DNA of 6,601 nt from Sulfitobacter sp. (GCA_024636395.1 JAGXHD010000078.1:1-6601), one strand, 5' to 3'; positions 1 through 5,956 are shown, counted from the first letter of the stretch. Numbers and translations: made by a program. The notes: generated by a model from the sequence alone, not told the origin.

Positions 1-212
1 CAGTGACGGGCTTCACCAATACGGAGGAAGAAGGTGCTGGTCTGACGGACGTTGTCCCTTTCCTCGTTGAAGACATGCTTAAATCGAATGGCGGAAAGTA
101 CGAGAAAGGCGAGGACTGGGCGTCCTTCGTCGTGACCGATGGCAAGCTGGTGACGGGGCAGAACCCTGCCTCATCCGAGGAAGCCGCGCAGAAACTGCTG
201 GCCCTCATCTAA
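1..212 (+). CDS. DJ-1/PfpI family (type 1 glutamine amidotransferase-like) protein, 3' end only
   Basis: This is the last 69 codons of a gene that begins before the window; the in-frame GTG at position 3 is an internal valine codon, not a start. The visible tail reads VTGFTNTEEE, then a VPFLVED helix, then a DGKLVTGQNPASS strand-turn and a final short helix. These are the C-terminal hallmarks of the DJ-1/PfpI superfamily branch annotated as type 1 glutamine amidotransferase domain proteins (Hsp31/YhbO-like, usually about 220-230 residues). Members are associated with glyoxalase III, deglycase or chaperone-type protection against carbonyl stress. The nucleophile-elbow cysteine lies upstream and cannot be checked here, so the activity stays open. 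The next gene, an NAD(P)-binding reductase-like protein, starts 72 bases downstream on the same strand, with a hairpin between them. Confidence 0.85.
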   Translation, partial: VTGFTNTEEEGAGLTDVVPFLVEDMLKSNGGKYEKGEDWASFVVTDGKLVTGQNPASSEEAAQKLLALI

Positions 213-219
213 GCCTTGG

Positions 220-248
220 GCGGAGCAACCTTGATCTGGTTGCCCCGC
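220..248 (+). terminator. Hairpin after the DJ-1/PfpI gene, terminator-like
   Basis: An inverted repeat starts 7 bases after the TAA stop: GCGG-A-GCAACC (220-230) pairs with GGTTGC-C-CCGC (238-248). That gives ten base pairs with one A/C mismatch and a 7-base loop. The U-tract that a textbook intrinsic terminator needs is absent (TTCGCCC follows), so it could act as an mRNA 3'-end stabiliser or attenuator instead. Its position between two co-directional genes also argues against the longer TTG-started version of the next ORF, which would translate through it. Confidence 0.5.
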
Positions 249-284
249 TTCGCCCGAAATCATCTATTTGAATTGGAAACTATC

Positions 285-881
285 ATGAATATCCTTGTAG
301 CCGGTGCAACCGGCAAAACTGGCCTGCGGTTGATCAATGAGCTGAAAAACAACGGTCACCACCCTATCGCTCTGGTCCGCGCCTCCTCAGATACAGCGTA
401 CCTGCCCTCAGACCTCGCATTGCGTCACGGTGATCTGACCGATCTTCAGGACGATGTGTGTGAGGGCTGTGATGCAGTGATTTTCGCTGCCGGTTCGGGC
501 GGCTCCACCGGCCCCGAAATGACCGACAAGGTCGATCGCGATGGTGCCAACCGTCTTGTCGACATCGCCGCCAAGGCAGGTGTGGAGCGCTTCGTGATGC
601 TCAGCAGCGTTGGCGCGGAAAATCCAGACCCCGAAGGCGAGCTTGCGCATTACCTCAAGGCAAAGCACGATGCAGACGAGCATCTGAAGGCTTCCGGCCT
701 GAGCTATGCGATCGTCCGGCCCGTCAGCCTGACCGAAGAGGACGGCACCCGCAACATGCGTTTCGGTGACGCGGTCGATGTAAAAGGCAAAGCTGCACGC
801 GGCGACGTCGCGGCTGTGCTGGCTAATGCGGTAGATGATTCAGAATGGGCCGGTAAAGCGTGGCTGATGGAATCCGTCTGA
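285..881 (+). CDS. SDR/NmrA-like NAD(P)-binding protein (atypical short-chain dehydrogenase)
   Basis: A 198-residue Rossmann-fold protein. The nucleotide-binding loop is GATGKTG at residues 7-13, right after the first strand MNILVAG. VIFAAG (65-70) follows the fourth strand, MLSSVG (105-110) carries the SDR serine strand, and YLKAK (123-127) supplies a Tyr-x3-Lys pair. IVRP (143-146) is the usual strand before the substrate region. The single-domain size fits the atypical SDR5/NmrA-like group (YwnB, biliverdin-reductase-B-like), which bind NAD(P)H as reductases or redox sensors; the substrate cannot be read from sequence. The ATG at 285 is preferred because it has a weak GGAA ribosome site about 8 bases upstream and places the glycine motif at the N-terminus; the upstream in-frame TTG at 216 would add 23 non-conserved residues across a hairpin. 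Co-directional with the DJ-1/PfpI gene, so a shared role in carbonyl or oxidative stress is possible but inferred. Confidence 0.9.
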   Translation: MNILVAGATGKTGLRLINELKNNGHHPIALVRASSDTAYLPSDLALRHGDLTDLQDDVCEGCDAVIFAAGSGGSTGPEMTDKVDRDGANRLVDIAAKAGVERFVMLSSVGAENPDPEGELAHYLKAKHDADEHLKASGLSYAIVRPVSLTEEDGTRNMRFGDAVDVKGKAARGDVAAVLANAVDDSEWAGKAWLMESV

Positions 882-948
882 TCTGCATGATGGTGCGGCT
901 GTTCGGCTTGTCTGTTCAAGCGGAAGTTCCCGGATCGCGAACCATCTA

Positions 949-985
949 GGCGATGCGCGCTTTAGCTCCGCATCCGTTGTTTTAT
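949..985 (+). terminator. Probable intrinsic terminator after the SDR gene
   Basis: GATGCG (952-957) pairs with CGCATC (969-974) around an 11-base loop, and the stem can be lengthened by G950-C975 if one base bulges. It is followed by the T-rich stretch CGTTGTTTTAT. It sits about 70 bases behind the SDR stop and about 180 bases before the ABC operon, as expected for separate transcription units. The stem is short, so confidence is moderate. Confidence 0.4.
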
Positions 986-1017
986 CCTGTCAGATTTTGC
1001 CAGGGCAAGTTCACCAA

Positions 1018-1058
1018 GTCCCCTGATGACGTTCTTCGAAATGAGCGTCACAGGGGAC
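1018..1058 (+). promoter_or_regulatory. Long leader hairpin upstream of the amino acid ABC operon
   Basis: GTCCCCTG (1018-1025) is perfectly complementary to CAGGGGAC (1051-1058). After a small internal loop (AT against A), GACGTTC (1028-1034) pairs with GAGCGTC (1043-1049) with one G-U pair, closing an 8-base loop, TTCGAAAT. That makes 15 base pairs in total. No T-run follows, so it is not a normal terminator. It ends 108 bases before the binding-protein ATG and could be a cis-acting RNA structure in the leader, or an operator if the transcript starts downstream of it. I do not recognise it as a named riboswitch. Confidence 0.5.
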
Positions 1059-1166
1059 AGCGTTCCGGCCAAGCTGAAAATCCGCTCACAACAGACTTGG
1101 TTTTTCGGCAGTCATTGAAGCGCATTTCGCCGTTGTTAGGTGTCTCGCGAACAGACGGAGTTAATT

Positions 1167-1919
1167 ATGAAAAAAACAATCGCCATCACATCACTGGTCC
1201 TCGCATCCACGTTCGGCACAGCGCAGGCCGAAACACTGAACGTTGGCATGTCGGGGGGCTATTTCCCTTTTACATTCGTTAAGCTCGACGAACTTCAGGG
1301 TTTCGAGGTGGATTTCATCAATGCCATCGCAGCCGAAACCGGTGACGAGGTTAATTTTGTCACCATGTCATTCTCCGGACTGGTGGGCGCCTTGGAATCT
1401 GGACGGATCGATACGATTGCCAACCAGATCACCATCACGGCGGAGCGCGAAGCGAAGTTCGCATTTTCCCAGCCGTATGTCTTTGACGGCGCGCAGATGG
1501 TCGTCAAGGCCGGCAACGAAAGCACGATCACCAGCGTTGAAGACCTGAGCGGCAAGACAGTGGCAGTGAATCTCGGTTCCAACTTCGAGCAATTGCTGAA
1601 CGAGTTGCCTAACGCCGACGACATCGACATTCGGACCTATGAGAGCAACATCGCACAGGACACCGCCCTTGGCCGGGTCGACGCCTTCGTGATGGACCGC
1701 GTATCATCGGCACAGTTGATCGCCGAAAGCCCCTTGCCCTTGGCATTGGCCGGCAAACCATTCAGCGGGATCCGCAATGCATTGCCCTTCCAAGACAACG
1801 CCGAAGGCAACGCGCTGCGGGACCGGCTCGACACCGCGATTACCACCCTGAAAGAAAACGGCACCTTGGCTGAAATATCGGAAAAATGGTTCGGTACTGA
1901 CATTACGGCTGCAGAGTAG
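1167..1919 (+). CDS. Amino acid ABC transporter substrate-binding protein (SBP family 3)
   Basis: A 250-residue periplasmic binding protein that captures a polar amino acid-type ligand and hands it to the permease encoded next. The start ATG at 1167 has ACGGAG six bases upstream and gives a clean Sec signal peptide: MKKTI, a hydrophobic core, and AQA|E with cleavage expected after residue 21. The mature part shows the family 3 pattern: GGYFPF (30-35), LQGFEVDF (43-50), the lobe-2 entry GRIDTIANQITIT (79-91), and TAER (91-94), whose arginine normally binds the ligand alpha-carboxylate. VDAFVMD (171-177) ends in the aspartate that normally contacts the alpha-amino group, and EKWFG is near the C-terminus. 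Both ligand-anchoring residues being present supports an alpha-amino acid ligand. The overall style (GGYFPF, SFSGLVGAL, DTIANQI) recalls the cystine/sulfur-amino-acid branch (TcyJ, YxeM), but this is a resemblance from memory. The permease ATG lies 5 bases after the stop. Confidence 0.93.
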   Translation: MKKTIAITSLVLASTFGTAQAETLNVGMSGGYFPFTFVKLDELQGFEVDFINAIAAETGDEVNFVTMSFSGLVGALESGRIDTIANQITITAEREAKFAFSQPYVFDGAQMVVKAGNESTITSVEDLSGKTVAVNLGSNFEQLLNELPNADDIDIRTYESNIAQDTALGRVDAFVMDRVSSAQLIAESPLPLALAGKPFSGIRNALPFQDNAEGNALRDRLDTAITTLKENGTLAEISEKWFGTDITAAE

Positions 1920-1924
1920 AGAGC

Positions 1925-2599
1925 ATGCGCGCACTTGATCTGGAATACATGTGGGATCTGCTGCCCGTGCTTATCGGGTACATCCCGCTTACCTTGTTTA
2001 TGGCATTGATCGGAATGGCCTGCGCGCTGGTTCTGGCCTCGTTCATGGCAGTGGAGCGGATATTTCGCGTGCCGGTGCTTGACCTGTTTGTGCGGCTCTT
2101 TATCAGCTTTTTCCGCGGCACGCCGCTCCTCGTGCAGCTTTTCTTGTTTTACTACGGGCTGCCGCAGGTGCTGTCGTTTTTGACCAGCATCAATGGTGTG
2201 ACTGCCACGATCATGGGCCTGACGCTTCATTTTTCGGCTTATATGGCCGAAAGCATCCGCGCCGCGATCCTTGGCGTTGACCGTAGCCAATGGGAAGCAT
2301 CGCAAGCTGTCGGGATGACCCAGTTCCAGATGATGTCGCAGATCATCCTGCCACAGGCAGCGCGCGTGGCGGCCCCGACACTGGTCAACTACTTCATCGA
2401 CATGATCAAAGGCACCTCGCTCGCCTTCACGCTGGGTGTGACAGAGTTGATGGGGGCGACCCAAAAAGAAGCCGCCGGGAGCTTTCTCTATTTCGAGGCA
2501 TTTCTAGTTGTTGCAGCAATCTACTGGATCATCGTCGAGGCGCTCGCCTTCGTTCAGCGCCATCTCGAAATCTATCTGAATAAGGCACATGCAAGATGA
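1925..2599 (+). CDS. Amino acid ABC transporter permease (HisM/GlnP type)
   Basis: A 224-residue inner-membrane permease of the polar amino acid uptake family. Hydrophobic segments at about residues 12-42, 52-80, 87-105, 165-180 and 190-210 fit the usual five-helix BPD_transp_1 topology. SFFRGTPLLVQLFLFYYGLP (61-80) is the characteristic first cytoplasmic-loop/helix signature of His/Glu/Gln-type permeases. The EAA loop that docks on the ATPase is EASQAVG (124-130) followed by QIILPQAA (139-146). A single permease gene implies a homodimeric channel, as in cystine and related importers, whereas histidine and glutamate systems use two different permeases. The ATG at 1925 is 5 bases after the binding-protein stop with a GAGAG-like ribosome site in that gap, and its stop overlaps the ATPase start by four bases (ATGA), indicating translational coupling. 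Confidence 0.94.
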   Translation: MRALDLEYMWDLLPVLIGYIPLTLFMALIGMACALVLASFMAVERIFRVPVLDLFVRLFISFFRGTPLLVQLFLFYYGLPQVLSFLTSINGVTATIMGLTLHFSAYMAESIRAAILGVDRSQWEASQAVGMTQFQMMSQIILPQAARVAAPTLVNYFIDMIKGTSLAFTLGVTELMGATQKEAAGSFLYFEAFLVVAAIYWIIVEALAFVQRHLEIYLNKAHAR

Positions 2600-3342
2600 C
2601 GTCGGCCTCAGCAATTTCCATCACAGGGCTAAACAAGGCTTTCGGCGACACATCCGTCCTCAAGGACATCTCGCTGGAGATCGCACCGGGCGAGCGTGTC
2701 GTTGTGATCGGGCCCTCCGGTACAGGCAAATCGACCCTGCTGCGCTGTCTGAACTTTCTCGACCGTCCAGATGCCGGTGTCATTCGGTTGGGCGATCTGA
2801 CCGTCGACGCCAAAACCGTTTCGCATGCCGACATTCTGGCGCTGCGTCGTCGGACATCCTTCGTTTTTCAAAACTACGCGCTCTTTGCCAACAAGACGGC
2901 GCGCGAGAACATCATGCAGGCGCTGATCACGGTGAAGGGCCAGTCTAAAGCGGACGCCTATACCCGTGCCGCGGCGATCTTGGACGAAACCGGCCTGACA
3001 AAGCGAGCAGATGCCTATCCCGCTGCCCTATCCGGCGGACAGCAACAGCGCGTGGGGATTGGCCGGGCGATGGCATTGGATGCCGACCTGATGTTGTTCG
3101 ATGAGCCAACCTCTGCACTCGACCCCGAATGGGTAGGAGAAGTGCTCGACCTGATGCGCAGGGTGGCTGAAAAACGCCAGACTATGCTGATCGTCACCCA
3201 TGAAATGCAGTTTGCCCGCGAAATCGCAGATCGAATATTGTTCATGTCCGATGGACAGATCGTCGAGCAGGGGCCGCCGGAACAGTTGCTTGAAAATCCG
3301 CAGGATAAACGGACGAAAGCCTTTCTGCGCCGCGTTGCTTGA
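2596..3342 (+). CDS. Amino acid ABC transporter ATP-binding protein
   Basis: A 248-residue cytoplasmic ATPase that powers the importer. All nucleotide-binding motifs are intact: Walker A GPSGTGKST (39-47), Q-loop glutamine 92 in FVFQNYALF, signature LSGGQQQR (145-152), Walker B LMLFDE (165-170) with catalytic glutamate 170, D-loop SALD (173-176), and H-switch histidine 202 in VTHEM. FANKTARENIM (97-107) is the helical-subdomain stretch typical of polar amino acid ATPases (family of HisP, GlnQ, TcyN). DPEWVGEVL after the D-loop is also typical. The ATG overlaps the permease stop as ATGA, so the three genes form one operon in the order binding protein, permease, ATPase. The C-terminus ends soon after the last helix, so there is no added regulatory domain such as the methionine-sensing one in MetN. 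Confidence 0.96.
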   Translation: MTSASAISITGLNKAFGDTSVLKDISLEIAPGERVVVIGPSGTGKSTLLRCLNFLDRPDAGVIRLGDLTVDAKTVSHADILALRRRTSFVFQNYALFANKTARENIMQALITVKGQSKADAYTRAAAILDETGLTKRADAYPAALSGGQQQRVGIGRAMALDADLMLFDEPTSALDPEWVGEVLDLMRRVAEKRQTMLIVTHEMQFAREIADRILFMSDGQIVEQGPPEQLLENPQDKRTKAFLRRVA

Positions 3343-3349
3343 GCAACGC
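3332..3349 (+). terminator. Hairpin straddling the ATPase stop codon
   Basis: GCGTTGC (3332-3338) pairs perfectly with GCAACGC (3343-3349) around the 4-base loop TTGA, which contains the operon's TGA stop codon. The stem is compact and GC-rich, as expected at an operon end, but no U-tract follows (ACAGCGTCTG), so it may be a 3'-end-protecting hairpin or part of a factor-dependent terminator rather than an intrinsic one. Confidence 0.4.
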
Positions 3350-3687
3350 ACAGCGTCTGTCACGGATTGTTACGTTTTCGCTGACGTTCTGGCTGCGCAG
3401 CGGAACGATTTGGCCCTCGTCCTGCCTGCATCCCGGCGGCAAGAGGATGTGGACCGCGGCTGCAAGGCTCAGCGGATGCGGACAAGACCCGTGGTCGCCG
3501 TTCTCCCCGTGGCAGCTGTCGTTAGCGTATGAACTTGGAACGACTTCCCTTAGCTTAAAGCGATTGGATGAATTGGCCTTCTCGGAATCTTCAGGAGACG
3601 TTTTCCAAGCGCCTGTTCGACATTTCATATTTTCGTTTTGCATTCCGCCAGAGCAGCAAATGTTATCGCGGGTCGATATAAGCGCTG
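3350..3687. other. Intergenic region with no recognisable gene
   Basis: Open frames cross this stretch on both strands, including a 207-codon minus-strand frame reaching into the ATPase gene from 3865. Their translations are rich in Cys, Ser, Arg and Pro, show no motif, and lack convincing ribosome sites, so I treat them as chance. There is no clear hairpin, repeat or tRNA. Because decayed transposase sequence lies directly beyond it, this may be further eroded mobile-element or insertion-scar DNA, but nothing in it shows that directly. Confidence 0.5.
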
Positions 3688-4086
3688 TCATTTGAGGTTG
3701 GCCTGCAAGGCTTTCCTTTGTCCAAGGTTGGGTATCAGCGTTTTCTCGGCCCAAGACGGCTTTTGGGTATGGTGCCGCGCCTTTTGGCGCAACGGTTCCA
3801 ATATCTTCCGGGTGACATGCGCAAAAAACCTTCTTTGGCCTGGCAAGGACTTCGCTAAATTGCACCTCGGAGGTTGGGCCGTGCGCTTGCGGGCACCGCG
3901 CACTGTGCCAACATGCAGTTCTGTAAGGCAGTCGCCCCGACGTTTCCCGTTAAAGCTATCGATGCTGTGATATGACTCATGCGCAACACATTGGCCAAAC
4001 TGCGATGTATCAGCGACCGGCACCACGTTCTCACAACTGACGTCATCAAGGAAGGTCAGAAAGCGGAAGCGGCGACCGCTGGAATT
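3688..4086 (-). pseudogene. Remnant of an IS3-family transposase (OrfB, rve/DDE domain), internally deleted
   Basis: Read on the minus strand from 4086, an open frame carries two blocks matching the integrase core of IS3-family OrfB transposases. Block one (from 4077) reads GRRFR-x-LT-xx-DD and then PVADTS; family members typically read DGRRFRxLTVVDDFTRE and ALVADTSLSG. The DD includes the first catalytic Asp region. Block two (3957-3886) reads SFNGKRRGDCLTE and ends in GARK, matching the family's ESFNGRxRDECLNE and ARxK. In intact enzymes about 60-70 residues separate these blocks, including the second catalytic Asp (SDNG-type motif); here only about a dozen remain, so the DDE triad is broken. 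Before 4086 a TGA interrupts the frame, although a tryptophan codon near 4128 may continue the homology after a frameshift. After 3886 the frame no longer resembles the family. Not functional; a scar of an old insertion. The comparison is from memory of the family consensus. Confidence 0.68.
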
Positions 4087-4171
4087 TCACATAGGGCATA
4101 ACGGCCGGATAGATGAACCACGGGCGCGTATGGAAGTGACGAAGGGGCTGGGATTTGTGATTTGAAAACGC

Positions 4172-4194
4172 GAGGCGACCGCCCTGCCCGCCTC
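4172..4194 (-). repeat. Small inverted repeat (possible minus-strand hairpin)
   Basis: GAGGCG (4172-4177) pairs with CGCCTC (4189-4194) around an 11-base loop. Read on the minus strand, the stem is followed by GCGTTTTC, a weak U-run, so it could be a minor terminator for minus-strand transcription. The rest of 4130-4300 shows no gene. Confidence 0.25.
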
Positions 4195-4306
4195 AAACCA
4201 TCGTGGAGGAACGGCACTTCCAGACGGACCATCGCACCATCGATCGACCTACGATCCGGCTCTGCCGCACACTGATCCATGTTGGTCCAGCCTCCAAAAC
4301 GATGGC

Positions 4307-4334
4307 TTATGGTTGGCGGAGTTGGTGGTAATAA
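4307..4334 (+). promoter_or_regulatory. Candidate promoter for the 24-residue membrane peptide gene
   Basis: TTATGG (4307-4312) and TAATAA (4329-4334) are separated by 16 bases and lie about 27 bases before the start codon at 4362. The -10 match is reasonable and the -35 match is weak. It is the only promoter-like pair I see between the transposase remnant and the small genes. Confidence 0.25.
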
Positions 4335-4361
4335 AACACCCGTCTCGCAGATAGGAATGCA

Positions 4362-4436
4362 ATGAACCGTATCGTTTATATCGTCGGTGTCGTGGTCATC
4401 GTTTTGGTTGTTCTGGGCTTTTTTGGCCTGCGCTGA
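4362..4436 (+). CDS. 24-residue single-pass membrane micro-protein
   Basis: A 25-codon frame (including TGA) starting MNRIVYIVG, followed by an almost unbroken run of Val, Ile and Leu, and ending LGFFGLR. The layout of a short positive N-terminus, one transmembrane helix (about residues 4-20) and a C-terminal arginine is that of a tiny single-pass inner-membrane peptide. AGGAA (4353-4357) sits at good ribosome-site distance from the ATG. I recall similar very short peptides of unknown function in Rhodobacteraceae genomes, usually labelled hypothetical or not annotated because of length. No function can be assigned. A second small membrane protein follows 123 bases later, suggesting a pair. 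Alternative: a chance hydrophobic frame; the good ribosome site and coherent composition argue against this. Confidence 0.65.
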   Translation: MNRIVYIVGVVVIVLVVLGFFGLR

Positions 4437-4559
4437 TCGCTTGGGCACTGCGAAGCTCCGCTGGTTGACCCGCTTCGGGATAACTCCATGGACCCTTTTC
4501 CCATCAAAGTCACAGCTGCTCTCTCCTTTGAGTATCAGCAAATCTGAGAGGTCTTTTCT

Positions 4560-4718
4560 ATGAGTACAATTGTTGTTGTCATTCTCCTTCTATTGCTGTT
4601 CGGGGGCGGCGGCGGTTACTACGGCTACAACCGCTATGGCAACCGCGGTCTGGGGGGAGTACTCAGCCTAGTGATCGTTGTCTTTATCGTTCTCTGGGCC
4701 ATGGGTGTGGTCGCCTAG
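4560..4718 (+). CDS. 52-residue glycine-rich membrane protein, DUF3309-like
   Basis: A small protein with two hydrophobic segments (about residues 3-14 and 32-50) joined by a Gly/Tyr-rich turn, GGGGGYYGYNRYGNRG (15-30). The N-terminus MSTIVVVILLLLL and the Gly/Tyr/Arg linker before a Leu/Val-rich second helix resemble the DUF3309-type family of about 50-residue proteins common in alphaproteobacteria; the match is by style, not verified. GAGAGG (4546-4551) lies 8 bases before the ATG at 4560, an excellent ribosome site. It is likely an inner-membrane hairpin protein; such proteins are often stress-induced in other bacteria, but nothing here proves it. It follows the 24-residue micro-protein and precedes the YihY-family gene, all on the same strand. 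Confidence 0.8.
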   Translation: MSTIVVVILLLLLFGGGGGYYGYNRYGNRGLGGVLSLVIVVFIVLWAMGVVA

Positions 4719-4840
4719 CGCGCGGGATTGTGCCGCCAAACCAGTTTGATGGATCGGACACTGTCGGACCCTTGGCATCCCAATGAGTTTGACCAGACGG
4801 GTAATCTGACCAAGACCAGCGCACATTGAACAAATGAAAA

Positions 4841-4891
4841 ATCGCCCGTGAGAGAATGGCGGCATTTGGAATTGTTCCCAAGCCGGGCGAT
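4841..4891. repeat. 8-bp perfect inverted repeat in the gap before the YihY-family gene
   Basis: ATCGCCCG (4841-4848) and CGGGCGAT (4884-4891) are perfect inverted copies 35 bases apart. Inside, GAGAGAAT and ATTGTTC allow a few more pairs. It may form a stem-loop in the transcript or be a spaced recognition site for a DNA-binding protein. The surrounding 4719-5008 gap holds no gene I recognise; a weak TATACA (4921-4926) lies just downstream. Confidence 0.4.
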
Positions 4892-5008
4892 CCAAGGTTC
4901 TCCAGTATCTCGCGCACGCATATACAAAAGCCCCTGAAGACAAAGGCGTCAAAATCATGTGGGGGACTGTGCCCAGTCACGATATCTATTCTGAATTGAG
5001 GACCGACC

Positions 5009-5956
5009 ATGACACAGGGTGGCGATGCAGCAACTCCGACGACCATATCGGCTGTTGGCTGGAAGGACGTGGCCCTTCGCGTGAAGGATCAAGTTGCCAA
5101 GGACCGCGTGGGCCTCGTTGCCGCCGGGGTGGCATTCTACGGCCTGCTGGCCCTTTTTCCTGCCATCACCGCCTTGATCGCCATCAGCGGCCTGTTGATC
5201 GAGCCGAGCCTGATCGTCGCGCAGATCCAAGGTCTGTCCGGGCTTGTGCCGCAAGAAGTGGTCACGATCATCACCAAGCAGGCCACGGAAGTCGCGAATT
5301 TTCGCCAGGGCGGTCTGGGCTTCGCGGCGGTTCTGGGACTGCTGATTGCGTTTTATTCGGCATCCAAAGGCATGGCGAGCCTGATGCAAGGCCTCAACAT
5401 CGTCTACGATGAAGAAGAAACACGTGGGTTCATCGAGCGACTGCTGGTGACGCTCGCCCTGACGCTGTTGCTCATCGCAGGGCTTGTCTGCGGGTTGAGC
5501 GCAACATTGGCGATGCCAGTCGTTTTGTCCTTCGTGGATATTGGCCCGGTCGTCCTGATGCTTGTGAACGCGGCTCTTTGGATTGAATTGATCGCGCTCA
5601 CGATTGTCGGACTCTCCGTTCTTTATCGGTTTGCACCGTCACGCGGCATCCCGAAATGGAGATGGACTTCGGTCGGCGCGGTTGTCGGGTGCCTCGTCTG
5701 GATCGCGGCATCGGCCTGCTTTGCGTTCTTCGTCAGTAATTTCAGCTACTACAATCAGAGCTTTGGCACGCTTGCCGGCATAATCGTGCTGCTCGTGTGG
5801 CTCTGGATGTCGGCCTATATTGTTCTGATGGGAGCGGAACTGAACGCCGAGCTCGAAGCCCAAACCCACGCCGACACGGCAGTAGCGGGCGACAACGCCA
5901 GCAGCGCGCAGCACTCCAAGACCCCCGACAATACGGGCGCTGCGGTAGACACATGA
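5009..5956 (+). CDS. YihY/virulence factor BrkB family inner-membrane protein
   Basis: A 315-residue polytopic protein of the YihY/BrkB family (historically misnamed ribonuclease BN). Family hallmarks in order: AAGVAFYGLLALFPAI (38-53), the loop FYSASKGMASLMQGLN (115-130) with YDEEETRGF after it, LYRFAPS (205-211), YYNQSFGTLAGII (247-259) and LWMSAYIVLMGAELNAELE (265-283). Six hydrophobic segments are visible at roughly 36-62, 104-125, 145-170, 180-205, 222-243 and 252-275, with a polar Ala/Asp/Thr-rich C-terminal tail (about 284-315). The start at 5009 is set by GAGGA (4998-5002) six bases upstream. The biochemical role of the family is unresolved; BrkB was linked to serum resistance in Bordetella, and other members are simply conserved membrane proteins. 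It lies 290 bases after the small DUF3309-like gene and 36 bases before the next membrane-protein gene, so it may share a transcript with the latter. Confidence 0.95.
   Translation: MTQGGDAATPTTISAVGWKDVALRVKDQVAKDRVGLVAAGVAFYGLLALFPAITALIAISGLLIEPSLIVAQIQGLSGLVPQEVVTIITKQATEVANFRQGGLGFAAVLGLLIAFYSASKGMASLMQGLNIVYDEEETRGFIERLLVTLALTLLLIAGLVCGLSATLAMPVVLSFVDIGPVVLMLVNAALWIELIALTIVGLSVLYRFAPSRGIPKWRWTSVGAVVGCLVWIAASACFAFFVSNFSYYNQSFGTLAGIIVLLVWLWMSAYIVLMGAELNAELEAQTHADTAVAGDNASSAQHSKTPDNTGAAVDT

Noticed and set aside
216..284. Upstream TTG start that would lengthen the SDR protein by 23 residues
   Set aside because: It crosses the intergenic hairpin, has no ribosome site, and the Rossmann motif starts exactly at the ATG at 285.
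3357..3532. Faint resemblance of a plus-strand translation (LALVLPASRR...) to an IS630-type transposase segment
   Set aside because: Only the short LVLP stretch agrees with what I recall of that family; no catalytic motif is visible, so it is within chance.
3339..3695. 118-codon plus-strand frame behind the ABC operon
   Set aside because: Starts inside the ATPase gene, lacks a ribosome site and shows no recognisable sequence.
3777..3790. GCGCC-TTTT-GGCGC inverted repeat
   Set aside because: Only five base pairs in a GC-rich context with no T-run and no gene end nearby; not distinguishable from chance.
3242..3865. 207-codon minus-strand open frame overlapping the ATPase 3' end
   Set aside because: It runs antisense into a well-supported gene, its product is Cys/Ser/Arg/Pro-rich without any motif or hydrophobic pattern, and I see no ribosome site.
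4056..4541. 161-codon minus-strand open frame
   Set aside because: It lies opposite the 24-residue membrane peptide gene and runs into the transposase remnant; its translation has no domain-like pattern and it looks like a shadow of + strand composition.
4488..4547. 19-codon frame MDPFPIKVTAALSF... between the two small membrane genes
   Set aside because: Weak GGGA ribosome site, no hydrophobic or known pattern, and its stop overlaps the ribosome site of the next gene; not enough support.
4965..4978. GACTG-TGCC-CAGTC mini-hairpin before the YihY-family ribosome site
   Set aside because: Five base pairs only and no supporting context; too weak to call.
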